Part shown: in pieces, positions 34,152-45,313 of the stretch | How positions within the stretch are numbered: the stretch's first letter is position 1 | Layout of the letters: every line of letters begins with the position of its first letter | Source: Antilocapra americana | Lineage: Eukaryota > Chordata > Mammalia > Artiodactyla > Antilocapridae | DNA: 64,000 bases | NCBI GenBank assembly: GCA_007570785.1 | Contig: ML662465.1 | Coordinates: 1,254,957-1,318,956 of the forward strand | Direction of reading: 5' to 3' | Translations under genes and position numbers: made by a program | Notes under the pieces: generated by a model | What the model was told of the DNA's origin: nothing | Database searches by the model: none | What the model saw: the letters and a program-made list of their open reading frames with translations, nothing else

Positions 34152-34354
34152 GTTAATCGCTCAGTTGTGGCCAACTCTTTGTGGTCCCAGGGACTGTAGC
34201 CCACCAGGCTCCTCTGGCCATGGGATTCTCAGGGCAAGAACAGTGCAGTGGGTGGTGTGCCCCCCTCCAGGGGGATCTCCTGACCCAGAGACTGAAGCCG
34301 GCTCTCATGCGTTGCAGGCAGATTCTTCACTGTCTGAACCAGCAGGGAAGCCCC
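34152..34354 (-). repeat. Bov-tA SINE
   Basis: Antisense Bov-tA (cgctcagttgtggccaactc to aaccagcagggaagcccc). Flanks gttattgagt (34142-34151) and gttattaagt (34355-34364) match at 9 of 10 bases. Confidence 0.85.
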
Positions 34355-34426
34355 GTTATTAAGTATTATGCTGAGTGTTATGCATTATACTAAACCATGA
34401 TTTTAAACCTCGGATGGTATTGTAAT

Positions 34427-34907
34427 TGGAAAGAACGAATCTGACTCCATGTTTGAGCTGTTTCTTTTGCTTTAGCCTTTGTATCCTGTTCCTTTTGCTT
34501 GGAGTTAAGAACATTGCCTCTATCTTAAAATATACTGGATAGGCCGTTCTCAAGGCTCTGACCTTCAAGAGTATGACATTTCTCTGTTCATACAGAGATG
34601 AAAAGTTGTAGAACAGAGAATGACGTTTGTTTTGTTGGAGGTTTACAGGAACATCGTGACCTAACCTGCGTGGACGGAAGATGGCTCCTCCAAGAGCGAG
34701 TTGTGAAGTTTATGGCAACCAACAGCACCCCCCACACACCTGACCTTTAAAAATGCTTTTCTGAAATCCTTCAGGGAGTTCAGGGTTTGGCGGGCGTGAG
34801 CCTCCTGTCTCCTTGTGTGGCCCTGCAGTAAACCTTTCTCTGCTCAAGCCCCGACATGTTGGTATTGTTCGGTCTCACTGTGCGTAGGGCACATGAACCT
34901 GAGTTCA
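34427..34907 (+). mobile_element. Solo LTR of an endogenous retrovirus, 481 bp, 5-bp TSD
   Basis: Begins TGG and ends TTCA, so it has the TG...CA ends of an LTR, and is flanked by gtaat at 34422-34426 and 34908-34912. Inside, ctgcagtaaacctttctctg followed by ctgacatg-like and gtctcactgtgcgtagggca sequence resembles the polyadenylation (R/U5) region of class I-type mammalian LTRs. No internal retroviral genes remain on either side, which indicates LTR-LTR recombination. The subfamily is not known to me. Confidence 0.75.
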
Positions 34908-34912
34908 GTAAT

Positions 34913-35545
34913 GGTATTCTTTCTTACGGTGATAACCATGATTCGCTTGCAGTTTTTTTTTTTTTAATTACAAATGATGCTGCAGCGAACATCTATGTAC
35001 ATAAATCTTGGTGTGCTTGTGTGATTATTTCCATAGGTTCAGTCCTGCCTATGAAATTGCTGCATCAAATACTTTTGAGGCTTATGATAGGTATCAGTGG
35101 GGCCTGATTTCTGTTTCAGGAGAAGGATGAAAGTTACAGACTTCAGAGCTACAAAATGTCTTGTGCTGTAAGGCTCCAAGTCAGCCCTTGGTTTTGTGGA
35201 TCTCAGGGCCTCTGAGCCTCCGGGGGCGCCTGGCTGGTTAGTGGCAGCCTAAACAGACCTCCTGCCCACTTCTGAGCCACATCGTTGTCCCTGAGTGACA
35301 CCTCTGCAAGGCGGCTGGGACCCGGGAGAGAAGAGTTTACAGTTCTAGTCCACTCCTTTGGCCTTGACAGGAACCATAACTGATGGTGGTTCATCAGTTT
35401 AACAAACTTACCATCTGCCTCCTTAAGCCAGGTGCTAGGCTGCAAGGGAGGGAAAGATTTGGAGACGAATAAGACACAGCCTGTGTCTGCAAGGAATTCA
35501 CAGACCATTGAGAAAGGCAAAGAGATTCTTGCAGAACGTGTACTA
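34913..35545. other. Intergenic sequence, possible old L1 scrap
   Basis: A T-run at 34952 is followed by atgatgctgcagcgaacatc, which looks like a reversed old L1 piece. The rest is unassigned. Confidence 0.4.
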
Positions 35546-35820
35546 GACTTCCCTGATGGTACAGTGGATAAGAATCCACCTGCCTGTGCAGGGGACATGG
35601 GTTCGATCCCTGGTCCGGGAAGATTCCACTTGCTGCAGGGCAAGTAAGCCAGTGCACCGCAACTTCTGAGCCTGCTCCCCCAGAGCCCATGCTCCACACG
35701 AGAAGCCAATGTGGTGAGAAGCCTGAGTACCACAACGAAGTATGGCCCCTGCTCACTGCAACTAGAGAAAGCCCACACAGCAACGAAGACCCAGCACAGC
35801 TGAAGGAAAGAATCTAAGTA
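35546..35820 (+). repeat. CHR-type SINE, near full length
   Basis: Sense CHR-type element: head gacttccctgatggtacagt, B-box-like gggttcgatccctgg, then catgctccacacgagaagcc and agaaagcccacacagcaac. Confidence 0.9.
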
Positions 35821-36220
35821 TTTAGGACTGTTGGGGATGATGGGGGTGAGGAGTCTGGGAAATGGACAGAGGGTTGTAGGACTAGGGGATCAGGGGAGGC
35901 TTCGTTGCAGGTGGTGATCACCTGAGCAGGCTCTCACCTGGGGTGAGGGGTGGAGGAAAGGGGAAGACCTAGGTGCAATAGCATCTTCAGGCTGGTGAGC
36001 AGCCTGGAGTTGGCTGGAGACATTCTGAAGACCGCCACGAAGCTTTGGTGGACAGATGGATGGGGTGACTAAAATCTTCCTTCCAAACCAGGATGTGTTG
36101 AGTAAGAAGAGACATTATCAACAGCTATTCTGGGATGACAGGTGTCAGCTGGGTTTTCTGTTCTCCCTGGTCTTGGAAGAGAAAGTGTCTGGCCCTGGGA
36201 GGCTGGTTGCACCATAGCAG
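35821..36220. other. Intergenic sequence without named feature
   Basis: Nothing recognised. Confidence 0.6.
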
Positions 36221-36424
36221 AGCTTCCTTGGTGGGTCAGATATAAAGAATCTGCCTGCGATGCAGGAGGTCTGGGTTCGATTACCTGGGTTGGGAAGATC
36301 CCCCAGAGAAGGGGATGGCAACCCATTCCAGTATTCTTGCCTGGGGAATCCCCATGGACAGAGGAGCCTGGCAGGCTCCAGTCCACGGGGTTGCAATGAG
36401 TAGGGCACAGCTGACTAACTAACA
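36221..36424 (+). repeat. Bov-tA SINE
   Basis: Sense Bov-tA: agcttccttggtgggtcaga, gggttcgatta, atggcaacccattccagtat, ending gcacagctgactaactaac. Confidence 0.85.
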
Positions 36425-37249
36425 CAAAGACAACCCCCGACGTCCTTCCACTCAGCGTCAGGTGCAGCCTCCTGGCTCATCGGGAGGGATGACTGAGCTG
36501 GTCCTGGGCACTGAGACAGAGCATGCGCAGTATTCCACCGCAGCTAGCTGCAGTCTGACCGGTTTGGGTTGTCTCCACACCAGCGGCTCTGGGGGGAAAG
36601 CAGGGGTCCTCCCTGACCCTCTGGACCGGAGCCGGCTGCCCTCCCCCAGGCCCTCCTCTCCTCAGGTGCTCTCCTGCCCGCCCCTTGACGCAGGCTTCCT
36701 CACTAACCCCGTGGCGCCTGATCTCCCACCAGAGTGAGGTCTCCTGGAAGGCCCGGGCGCGTCTGTGTCCCCAGTGCTCCGTATAGAGTCTGGCCTGGGG
36801 CAGGTGCCCCCAGAACACTGAGTGTGTGAGGATCTTTCCAGATTTATCCAATGGGTTTTCCCTCGCAGGAGGAAGCTGGAGTCACACCGGGGTCTCTTCT
36901 GGCTAATTTTTAACATAATGAAGCCGCATTCTTGGTGTCTGCTCAGAACGCCTGGCCTTACTCTCAGACTCCTTAGGGAGAAGCACTCAAGTGAACGGCT
37001 CTTCAGTGAAGGATTTCTTCAGTTCAAGGACTCCCTTTTCCGCTCTCCCCTGTCTGCATCATTCGGAGATGTCTTTTAAAAGCCACGTTAATTAACTGGC
37101 TCAGGCCCTTGAGGGGGGTGGTGGGTTTCACCACAGACCTGGGTTATGTGGCCCCCTGGGTCTAAGCCAAGAGCCTTGTGTGGTGCCAGTGGTGGGGGGC
37201 AAGGAGGGAAAGACTAATGATTTAAACACCTCCAGTAGCTCCAGTTTAT
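36425..37249. other. Intergenic sequence without named feature
   Basis: No gene or repeat recognised. An open frame at 36477-36851 on the minus strand has no recognisable motif. Confidence 0.55.
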
Positions 37250-37386
37250 AAAAATATATTTCATTTATTATTTGTTGGTGGCACCAGGTCTTAGTTGCAG
37301 CATATGGGATCTAGTTCCCCGACCAGGGATCGAACCCAGGCCTCCTGCACTGGGAATGTGGAGTCTTAGCCACTGGAGTCCTACAG
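37250..37386 (-). repeat. CHR-type SINE fragment
   Basis: Antisense head half: catatgggatctagttcccc, gaccagggatcgaacccagg, gtcttagccactgg. Confidence 0.8.
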
Positions 37387-38108
37387 CTCCGATTTTCCTT
37401 CTCTTTATTGTACAAATAATGGATGTTCCTTTCTGATTAAAAAGAAGAAAATAAAAATCTCTGATGGCATTATAATGACCTGGTGGGTGGCCTTCCAGAC
37501 CTTTCCCTGTGTGTCTGTACATCCACACATCTCTTTCAGGGTGAATCAGACTATGTTACGTGCGTGGCAGGGTTCGGGCCCCTTAGGCCTGTCTGCATGT
37601 ACACGCCCTTCGGTGGGTCACAGGCCCCTTAGAGAACCCGGCTGTCTTTGGCTGTTTCTGCCAAGAGGTGACTGGGGCTGGTGAGGGAGAAGCAGCCCCT
37701 CGAAAACTGTGAGAGGTAATTTGGGCTCTCATTTCTCTCGGACCCACGTGAGTGTCTGGAGTTAGCATGAGGCCTGAAACTGGAGGCCCGTGCAGAGGCG
37801 TGGCTCCTTCCAGAGACGCCATCAGACGCTCTCCACTCTTGGAGCCCTTGAGGAAGGCTGAACCGCCATTTTGCAGAGGTGGGGCCTGTGGTCCAGAGGC
37901 TGCCAACAGTCCACCCCGCCTCTCCCCGCCAAGTGGGTGACGCCTGAGCTAACGGGAATCGGGAATCGCTGCAACCTTTCTTCCAGCCTCTGAAGGGCAC
38001 TGGAGTCGAAGTGATTCAGGCTCCGGAGAAGGACGTGCACAGCATCTCCAACTTCCTCCTGCTGAGCCTGCCCGGGGAGGGGCTGGGAACTCCGAGGAAG
38101 CTTTGAAA
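37387..38108. other. Intergenic sequence without named feature
   Basis: Unassigned sequence; nothing recognised. Confidence 0.55.
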
Positions 38109-38311
38109 AAGTGAAAGTGTTAGTCACTTAGTCGTGTCCGACTCTGCGACCCCATGGACTGTAGCCTGCCAAGCTCCTCTGTCCATGGGATTCTCCAGGC
38201 AAGAATACCAGAGTGAGTTGCCATTTCCTTCTCCGGGAGATCTTCCTGACCCAGGGATTGAACCTGAGTCTCCTGAATTGCAGGTGGATTCCTTACCATC
38301 TGAGCCACCAG
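38109..38311 (-). repeat. Bov-tA SINE
   Basis: Antisense Bov-tA: cttagtcgtgtccgactctg to ttaccatctgagccaccag; little diverged. Confidence 0.85.
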
Positions 38312-38469
38312 TGGTTGCTCTGGGGGCTGTAATTACCTTACTGATTTGTGATGTGCCATTTTCAAAAATGGTTCCCACCTGCCACTGGAGACGGGCTGGT
38401 ACTGCCTTCTAGATCCTGTCCAGGGCTCGCCCTCCAGAGGCACCCACCTCAGCCCCTCAGGATTCCTTT

Positions 38470-38620
38470 GCTTTTAGAGCAAATGCTTACAGAGGAGGGG
38501 CTTGAGAGTCAGAGAGGGGAGGTGGCTTGCCCAAGGCCACACAGCCAGTCACTGGCAAAGCTGGGGTCCCATTTTAGGTCTGTGTGCTCCCCTGCCTGCG
38601 TTCTTCCTGCTGCACTCATG
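38470..38620 (+). repeat. MIR SINE remnant
   Basis: Clear MIR core: gagagtcagagaggggaggt, then gcttgcccaaggccacacag and ccagtcactggcaaagctgg. Confidence 0.75.
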
Positions 38621-38717
38621 GGGCACCGGCCTTGGCTCAGCCACGCTGGGGAAGTGGCATGCCCAGGGGCCTGGAAGCTTCCGTGCTCCTGTCAGTCATT
38701 CCTAAGCCCATATTCTA

Positions 38718-38838
38718 TTTTTTTTTTTTTGGCCACACTGCTTGGCCTGTGGGATCTTAGTCCCCCGACCAGCGGTCGCACGTGTGCCCCTGCGGTGGAA
38801 GTGCGGAGCCCCAAACAGTGGACCACCAGGAAATTCCT
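38718..38838 (-). repeat. CHR-type SINE fragment
   Basis: A T-run followed by ggcctgtgggatcttagtcc and ending gtggaccaccaggaaattcc. Confidence 0.8.
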
Positions 38839-38879
38839 CCTAAGCTCATATTCCAATGAGCTGGGCATTTACCACTATT

Positions 38880-38942
38880 CCTCTTAAACCTGAAGGACAC
38901 TGGGGCCCGGAGGGGTTATGTGGCTTGCCCAAGGTCACACAG
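38880..38942 (+). repeat. MIR SINE, left part
   Basis: gaaggacactggggcccgga then ggcttgcccaaggtcacaca, interrupted by a Bov-tA within the conserved cacacagct core. Confidence 0.65.
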
Positions 38943-39162
38943 GCTTCCCAGGTGGCCCAGTGGTAATGAACCCGCCTGCCCGTGCAGGAGATGCAGGAGA
39001 CCTGGGTTCGATCCCTGGGTCAGGAAGATCCCCTGAAGGAGGTAATGGCAACCCATTCCAGGATTCTTGCCTGGAGAATCCCATGGACAGAGGAACCTGG
39101 TGGGCCACAGCCCATGGGGTTGCAAAGAGTTGGACATGACTGAAGTGACTGAGCAGGTGTAT
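38943..39162 (+). repeat. Bov-tA SINE nested in MIR, 12-bp TSD
   Basis: Sense Bov-tA (gcttcccaggtggcccagtg to actgaagtgactgagcag) with perfect flanking repeat aaggtcacacag at 38931-38942 and 39163-39174. Confidence 0.93.
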
Positions 39163-39240
39163 AAGGTCACACAGCTGACATGTGGCAAGGGGGGAAACTG
39201 GGTCTGCCTTGCTCTGTATTCTGCTGCCTGACAGGCCCCG
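39163..39240 (+). repeat. MIR SINE, right part
   Basis: Resumes acagctgacatgtggcaagg and gggaaactgggtctgc after the Bov-tA. Confidence 0.6.
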
Positions 39241-39776
39241 GAGGAGGGGCTGTGTGGGTGAGACTGGGGGATTTCCAGAGCCTGAGCTGGTCAGAGGGGA
39301 GCGGAGAGCAGGAAGCTGAGAGCTCTGAGTCTGGGTCCCTGGGGGCTCAGGTTCACCGTGTCTGCCGGCCCCATCCCCCTCTCTCTTGTTTCAGAGCCTG
39401 TGCCTGTGAGGAGCAGACCTGCTTCCTGATGCACAGCAGGCTTCATACCTAAGTTGGTTCTGCTTTCCCTGGTGGCCTTGAGAGTTGTTTGCAGAGCCCA
39501 GTTTGAATATGTGGCCCAGGTCGGGTGTACTTCTGCGAGGCCCATCCCTGAGCCCAAGGCTTCTTGGGCTTTCTCTGTGCGTAGGGGTGTGGAGCCAAGC
39601 CACAGCTGTGTAGGTTCCCTTAATAGGATGGCTTAATAGTATCACACAGGCTCACTCACCAGTTCAGTCTGCCAGGCTGTCACCAGGCATTTACTGCGGG
39701 TCTACACTGTGACCGTTACTGGGTCGAGGACCCATGCATGGAAAACCATGGGTCCTGCCCTCAACAAAGTGTACTG
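39241..39776. other. Intergenic sequence without named feature
   Basis: Unassigned sequence; no gene recognised. Confidence 0.5.
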
Positions 39777-39784
39777 TGTCCTTT

Positions 39785-40468
39785 TTTTTTCTTTTTTAAA
39801 AAAAAAACTTTAAATTTTATTTCGGCATGTGGGCTCAGTCGTGCCCGGCTCTTTGCAACCCTAGGGACGTGTAGCCCACCAGGCTCCTCTGTCCATGCGA
39901 TTTTCCAGGCAAGACTACTAGAGTGGGCTGTCATTTCCTCCTCCGGGGGATCTTCCTGACCCAGGGATTGAACCCAAGTCTCCTGTGCCTCCTGCGTTGC
40001 CAGCAGATTCTTTACTGCTGAGCCATCGGGGAAGCCCTGTTTTATACTGGAGTACAGCCAGTTAACAATGTTGTGATCGCTTCAGGTACACTGCAGAGGA
40101 ACTGTGGATGTACATGTATCCATTCTCCCCCAAACTTCTCTCCCATCCAGGCTGCTACATAACACTGAGCAGAGTTCCAGGTGCTATACAGTAGGTCCTT
40201 GTTGGTTACGCATTTTAAATATAGCAGTGTTTACGTGGCAGTTCCAAACTCTCTCTCTCTTCCCCCATACTTCCCCTCTGGTAACCATATGTCCAGTTCT
40301 TTAAGTCTGTGAGTCTGTTTCTGTTTTGTAATAAGTTCTTTTGTATCATTTCTTTTTAAATTCCACATATAAGGGATATCAGACGTATTTATCTTTCTCT
40401 CTGACTTGCTTTACTCAGTATGACAGTCTTTACGTCCATCCATGTTGCTGCAAATGCCAATTGTTCCA
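39785..40468 (-). repeat. L1 3' UTR fragment, split by Bov-tA
   Basis: Antisense L1: T/A-rich tail at the left, then agccagttaacaatgttgtg, gtgctatacagtaggtcctt and cttgctttactcagtatgac. A possible 8-bp duplication tgtccttt occurs at 39777-39784 and 40469-40476; the right end is uncertain. Confidence 0.8.
39821..40039 (-). repeat. Bov-tA SINE nested in L1
   Basis: Antisense Bov-tA (gctcagtcgtgcccggctct to gagccatcggggaagccctg). The short repeat ttttat flanks it at 39815-39820 and 40040-40045, and L1 sequence continues on both sides. Confidence 0.88.
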
Positions 40469-40496
40469 TGTCCTTTATATCATCATAATTACTCAT

Positions 40497-40532
40497 GAGA
40501 GAGAGAGAGAGAGAGTGTGTGTGTGTGTGCAT
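40497..40532. repeat. (GA)n(GT)n microsatellite
   Basis: A GA run passes directly into a GT run, then tgcatgcacatgtg. Confidence 0.9.
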
Positions 40533-42120
40533 GCACATGTGGGGGATGGTGGACAAAATGGACTCTGATGTGACTCAGGTGTCCACAAAATGTATCTGTT
40601 CCTAGAAATGATCTCATTTTATGCTGGAAAACTGGTGGCTGAAAAAAAGTATCTTTAAAAAAATTGCCTGTTAGACAGAAATTATTCTCTCCAGATTTAA
40701 AACAGGCTCTTCTGGACAAAATATTCAGTTTAAGTTCAAACTTCAGACAAATTTTGTGAGAGTTTCAAAAGGCACTTCTTCCCCCACGCAGGTGCAGCGC
40801 CATAGCAGGAGAGTGGAGGGTGGGCACAATTTCAACCCACATTTGGTTCCTGAGCCAGGCCTTGTTGGACAGTGAACAACCTGCACAGCTGTCCATGGCA
40901 AACTTGGCAAACCCCCACTGAGACTTGTCTCAAGAGGTCTCCTTTCCCCCTCATCCTTCTTCTTTCCAAGATGGCTTTCAAGGGGAGGGGGCTTATGTGT
41001 TTTTATGAGGTTGGGGGAGGGACGTCTAGCTTTTGTTTTGGATTTTGAATCCTCAGACCAAAATGGCATGAGTATCCATCACTGACTCAATTCTGTGTCT
41101 GGGACTAAGTGTGTCTCTGTGCCGCTCCCTTGCCTGTGACATCTGGCCTTAACTGTCCCCATCAGGACACAGCAGGTGAGATACTGAAGTTGTCACTGGT
41201 GCCTGAAGTCTCCATTTCCCTGTCACTCCACCCAGGCCCTGTGGGTTGGGGCTTCCCCTACTATCCTCAGCCATCACACACCACCCCTCTGCCCCCTGCC
41301 AGGGTCCAGCTCCCACCACTCTTCCAGACAACTCTGGACAGGCCATGGCTGTAGAAAACAAGAGTTGGTGACAAGAAGTGATGTCAGAGGGGGGCAGAGC
41401 CAGAGCTCAGGCACAGACGGGTGTCAGTCCTGTGAGTCTTGGGCACACATGAAGCCTTGACTCGTGTGGCTCCCAAGGGATCTGCTGCTCACTGGCTGGT
41501 CTTCAGTCCAGCAGTTTGGATGTGGTGACAGGTGATGGTTCCCTTTCCCATTCTCATGCTCCATCTTTTCTCTTTCTGGCCCCTCCGGCCTCCAATCTAG
41601 CCTCCTGGGGACAGAGTTTGGGGTCAGCCATGGCCTTGTATCCTTGAGGGGGTCAGCAAGGAGAGCTAAGAATATTTGATTTCCTAGGGAGGGGGTGCTT
41701 CATGACCATGTCCAGACAGTCTCACCTCCCAGTGCTGAGCAGCAGGTGAGAACAGGAGGCTGCCCACGGAACCCTAATCAGGCTTGGAGCTCCACCCGGG
41801 GGACCTGAACTCCAACCACTGGTCAGTCCTACCCTCTTCCTCTAGGATCTTGGTGTCCCCCACCACGCTCTGTCTCCTACTCCAGGAAGCAACTTGACTC
41901 TCTCCTAAACTGGAATCCTAGGTGGGCGCACATGATGGTGGCAGAGGCTGGGGGCAGCGAGGCTGGGATGCAAGTATTGCCTACAGGAGGTGGACTCCTA
42001 ATGTAAGAATGGCCCCCAGACACAAAGGCTCACTAAAAGATGGTGGGCAGCTGCGTGTGTGACCTTCGGCCACTAGCTGGCCACACAGGTATTTCTGGAT
42101 CCATAGGATCATGTCGGGGT
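40533..42120. other. Intergenic sequence without named feature
   Basis: 1.6 kb without a recognisable young repeat or gene. Confidence 0.5.
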
Positions 42121-42123
42121 CAC

Positions 42124-42395
42124 TGGGAGAAGGCAATGGCACCCCACTCCAGTACTCTTGCCTGGAAAATCCCATGGACAGAGGAGCCTGGTGGGCTGTA
42201 GTCCATGGGATTGCGAAGAGTCAGACACGACTGAGCGACTTCACTTTCACTTTTCACTTTCATGCATTGGAGGAGGAAATGGCAACCCACTCCAGTGCTC
42301 TTGCCTGGAGAATCCCAGGGACGCCGGAGCCTGGTGGGCTGCCGTCTATGGGGTAGCACAGGGTCGGACACGACTGAAGTGGCCTAGCAGCAGTG
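42124..42395 (+). repeat. BOV-A2 SINE (dimeric)
   Basis: Two Bov-A monomers in tandem: the first has gagaaggcaatggcacccca and ends in the cacttttcactttcatgca linker; the second starts ggaggaggaaatggcaaccc and ends acgactgaagtggcctagca. Confidence 0.92.
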
Positions 42396-42412
42396 GCAGG
42401 ACTCCTCCAGCT

Positions 42413-42616
42413 GGGGCTCCCCTGGTGGCTCAGTGGTAAAGAATCCGCCTGCCAATGCTAGAGATGGGGGTTTGATCCCTGGGTCGGGAAGATCCCTTGG
42501 AGGAGGAAATGGCAACTCACTCCAGTATTCCTGCTTGGAGAATCCCATGGACAGAGGAGCCTGGCGGGCTACAGCCCATGGGGATGCAAAGAGTCTGACA
42601 TGACTTAGCAACTAAT
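42413..42616 (+). repeat. Bov-tA SINE
   Basis: Sense Bov-tA: ggggctcccctggtggctca, ccgcctgccaatgc, aaatggcaactcactccagt, ending catgacttagcaac. It follows BOV-A2 by about 20 bp. Confidence 0.9.
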
Positions 42617-43018
42617 GCAGAGAATCCCAGAGGACTCTTCCTGCCGGACACACCCCACAGGCCCTCCGTTCAGGTGAGAGTGGGGCAGCAGTGGGTGTGA
42701 GGAGCTGGCCTGTGCCATCCTGGGGATCCCACCTTCTGTCTTACCCTCCCAGTCCCAAGCCCCTCTGAAGGTGAGGACGTAGCCAGAGATGTGGGTGTCT
42801 GGGAGCATCGTGGCGCTCAGAGTCCGTCAGTTCTTGCCAAGATCTTGAGAGTCAGGTTTGGAAAGATCTGGAGTCAAGTTCACACGTTACTACTTCCTAA
42901 ATGCAAGGCTAGATCTTTAAACACTGAAAACAGTGTAGGACCAACTCCCCATCCCCCAACCCCAAAGTAATTAAAAATAAAAATACTAAGTCAATTGTAC
43001 CTCAATAAAACTGAGGAT
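42617..43018. other. Intergenic sequence without named feature
   Basis: Nothing recognised apart from an A-rich stretch before the L1. Confidence 0.5.
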
Positions 43019-43033
43019 AAAAAAGCCCCACAA

Positions 43034-44050
43034 GCCAATGAAGCAACGGACAAACAATTAATCTCAAAAATATAAAAGCAACTCCTGCAGCTCCATTCTA
43101 GAAAAATAAACCACCCAATCAAAAAGTGGGCCAAAGAACTTAACAGACATTTCTCCAAAGAAGACATAAAAATGGCTAACAAACACATGAAAAGATGCTC
43201 AACATCACTCATTATCAGAGAAATGCAAATCAAAACCACAATGAGGTACCACTTTACACCAGTCAGAATGGCTGCCATCCAAAAGTCTACAAGCAATAAA
43301 TGCTGGAGAGGATGTGGAGAAAAGGGAACCCTCTTACACTGTTGGTGGGAATGCAAACTAGTACAGCCACTATGGAAAACAGTGTGGAGATTCCTTAAAA
43401 AACTGCAAATAGACCTGCCATATGACCCAGCAATCCCACTGCTGGGCATACACACCAAGGAAACCAGAATTGAAAGAGACACGTGTACCCCAATGTTCAT
43501 CGCCGCATTGTTTACAATAGCCAGGACATGGAAGCAACCTAGATGCCCATCAACTGACGAATGGATAAGAAAGCTGTGGTACATATACACAATGGAATAT
43601 TACTCAGCATTAAAAAAAATTCATTTGAATCAGTTCTACTCAGATGGACAGAACTGGAGCCCATTATCCAGAGTGAAGTAAGCCAGAAGGAAAAACAACA
43701 ATACAGTATACTAACGCATATATATGGAATTCAGAAAGATGGTAATGAGAACCCTGCATGCGAGACAGCAAAAGGAACGCAGATGTATAGAACGGACACG
43801 TGGACTCTGTGGAAGAGGGCAAGGGTGGGATGGTATGGGAGAATGGCATTGAAACATGTTAGTTATCATATGTGAAATCAATCACCAGCCCAGGGTTGAT
43901 GCTCGGGGCTGGTGCACCGAGATGTCCCAGGGGGAGGGAGTCGGGAGGGAGGAGGGACGGGGGTTCTGGAGGGGGAGCATATGTATACCCATGGTGGATT
44001 CATGTCATTGTATGGCAAAACCAACACAATAAAGTAAGGAAAATTAAAAA
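43034..44050 (+). repeat. L1 LINE 3' kilobase, 5'-truncated, 15-bp TSD
   Basis: Sense L1 with the C-terminal end of ORF2: a readable frame at 43172-43681 contains [20 protein letters not shown] and [16 protein letters not shown], typical of L1 ORF2. It shifts frame before the normal end. The 3' UTR follows (agcccagggttgatgctcgg, then a G-rich block, cccatggtggattcatgtca) with a poly-A tail. The perfect duplication aaaaaagccccacaa lies at 43019-43033 and 44051-44065. It is not a host gene. Confidence 0.95.
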
Positions 44051-44139
44051 AAAAAAGCCCCACAATACGAAGTCATAGAATTAGATTTAATTTTGCAAAG
44101 TGATGTTACGCTTGTCTGTGGGCTGATTTCTCTCTTGTG

Positions 44140-44290
44140 CTTCCAAGCACAAGTCAGTCAGCCCAGCTGTGTGACCTCAGGCAAGTCGCTTAGGCCCTCT
44201 GGTCCTCGGTCCTCAGCTCCTAAAGAAGAACCAGTAGGAGTTCCTCCCAGAGTTGTTAAAGGACCGCATGAGATGACGGACGTATTTAGC
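44140..44290 (-). repeat. MIR-like SINE remnant
   Basis: Reversed MIR pattern: gctgtgtgacctcaggcaag, ggccctctggtcctcggtcc, then ggaccgcatgagatgacgg. Confidence 0.6.
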
Positions 44291-44445
44291 TTCAAGCCTG
44301 GGTTGCAGTGGTTGCGGTAGAACCGTGGCCCTTTGATTGTTACTGATACAGGCTCCTTTGTGCTGTTGGGGTGTGTAATCCACAGAGCATGAGGCCTGGC
44401 TTTGGCCAATCAGCATTGGTTGGGGAGATTGGGGGTTCAGGTGAT

Positions 44446-44954
44446 CTGTTGTTGTTGTTCAGTCACTTAAGTCATGTCTGACTCCTTGCAACCTCATGGA
44501 CTGCAGCATGCCAGGCTCCTCTGTCCTCCACTATCTCCTGGAGTTTGCTCACGTTCATGTCCATTGAGTTGGTGATGCTATCTAACTATCTCATCCTTTG
44601 CCGCCCCCTTCTCCTTTTGCCTTCAGTCTTTTCCAGCATCAAGGTCTTTTCCCGTGAGTCAGCTCTTCACATCAGGTGGCCAACGTAGTGGAGCTTCAGC
44701 TTCAGCGTCAGTCCTTTCAATGAGTATTCAGGGTTGATGTCCTTAGGACTGACTGGTGGGATCTCCTTGCTGTCCAAGGGACTGTCAAGAATCTTCTCCA
44801 ACACCACAGTTTGAAAGCACTAGTTCTTTGGCACTCAGCATTCTTTATAGTCCAATTCTCACATCCATTCATGACTACTGGAAAAACCATAGCTTTGACT
44901 CTATGAACCTTTGCCGGCAAAGTGATGTCTCTGCTTTTTAACATGCTGTCTAGA
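44446..44954 (-). repeat. BovB LINE 3' fragment
   Basis: Antisense BovB 3' region with a (TTG)n tail at the left, ttggtgatgctatctaacta, gactactggaaaaaccatag, ending acatgctgtctaga. Flanks 44436-44445 and 44955-44964 (ttcag, g or c, tgat) match at 9 of 10. Confidence 0.88.
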
Positions 44955-45144
44955 TTCAGCTGATACATGATTGTAAAGGACAGAGTCAGCCTGAGAAAAG
45001 GGTCAGACACATGGTCCAGGTGTAGACGTGAGGCAGGTGTCAGGAGAGGAGATAGTCCCGGGCTGGGCATCCCCCCAGTTCCCTCATGTACTCCCAAACA
45101 TTGGCCCCTGTGAGAGTGCATGGTTATTCTCACTTGTTTTGCCT

Positions 45145-45313
45145 TAAATTTTTTATTTATTAATTTGGCTACACTGAGTCTTAGTTGCAGCATGCAGAAT
45201 CTTTAGTTGTAGCATTCGAACTCTTAGTTGCAGCACGTGGGATCTAGTTCCCTGACCAGAGATTGAACTCGGGCCTCCTGAATTGGGAGCTTGTTCTGCA
45301 GATACTAAAACCC
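45145..45313 (-). repeat. CHR-type SINE, head partly lost
   Basis: atttattaatttggctacac, agcacgtgggatctagttcc and gaccagagattgaactcggg in the usual reverse order. Confidence 0.75.

Noticed and set aside
35605..35625. tRNA-like B box sequences (also near 39005, 46739, 54942) as tRNA genes
   Set aside because: They are internal promoter remnants of tRNA-derived SINEs; no cloverleaf can be completed.
38934..39240. Repeated short sequences as a CRISPR-like or regulatory array
   Set aside because: The repeats are target-site duplications around a SINE. No regular spacing occurs anywhere in the window.
42991..43590. 199-codon minus-strand open frame
   Set aside because: Antisense of the L1 ORF2 end, a familiar long shadow frame.
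43172..43681. 169-codon plus-strand open frame as a gene
   Set aside because: It is the C-terminal end of L1 ORF2 in a 5'-truncated element, annotated as a repeat.
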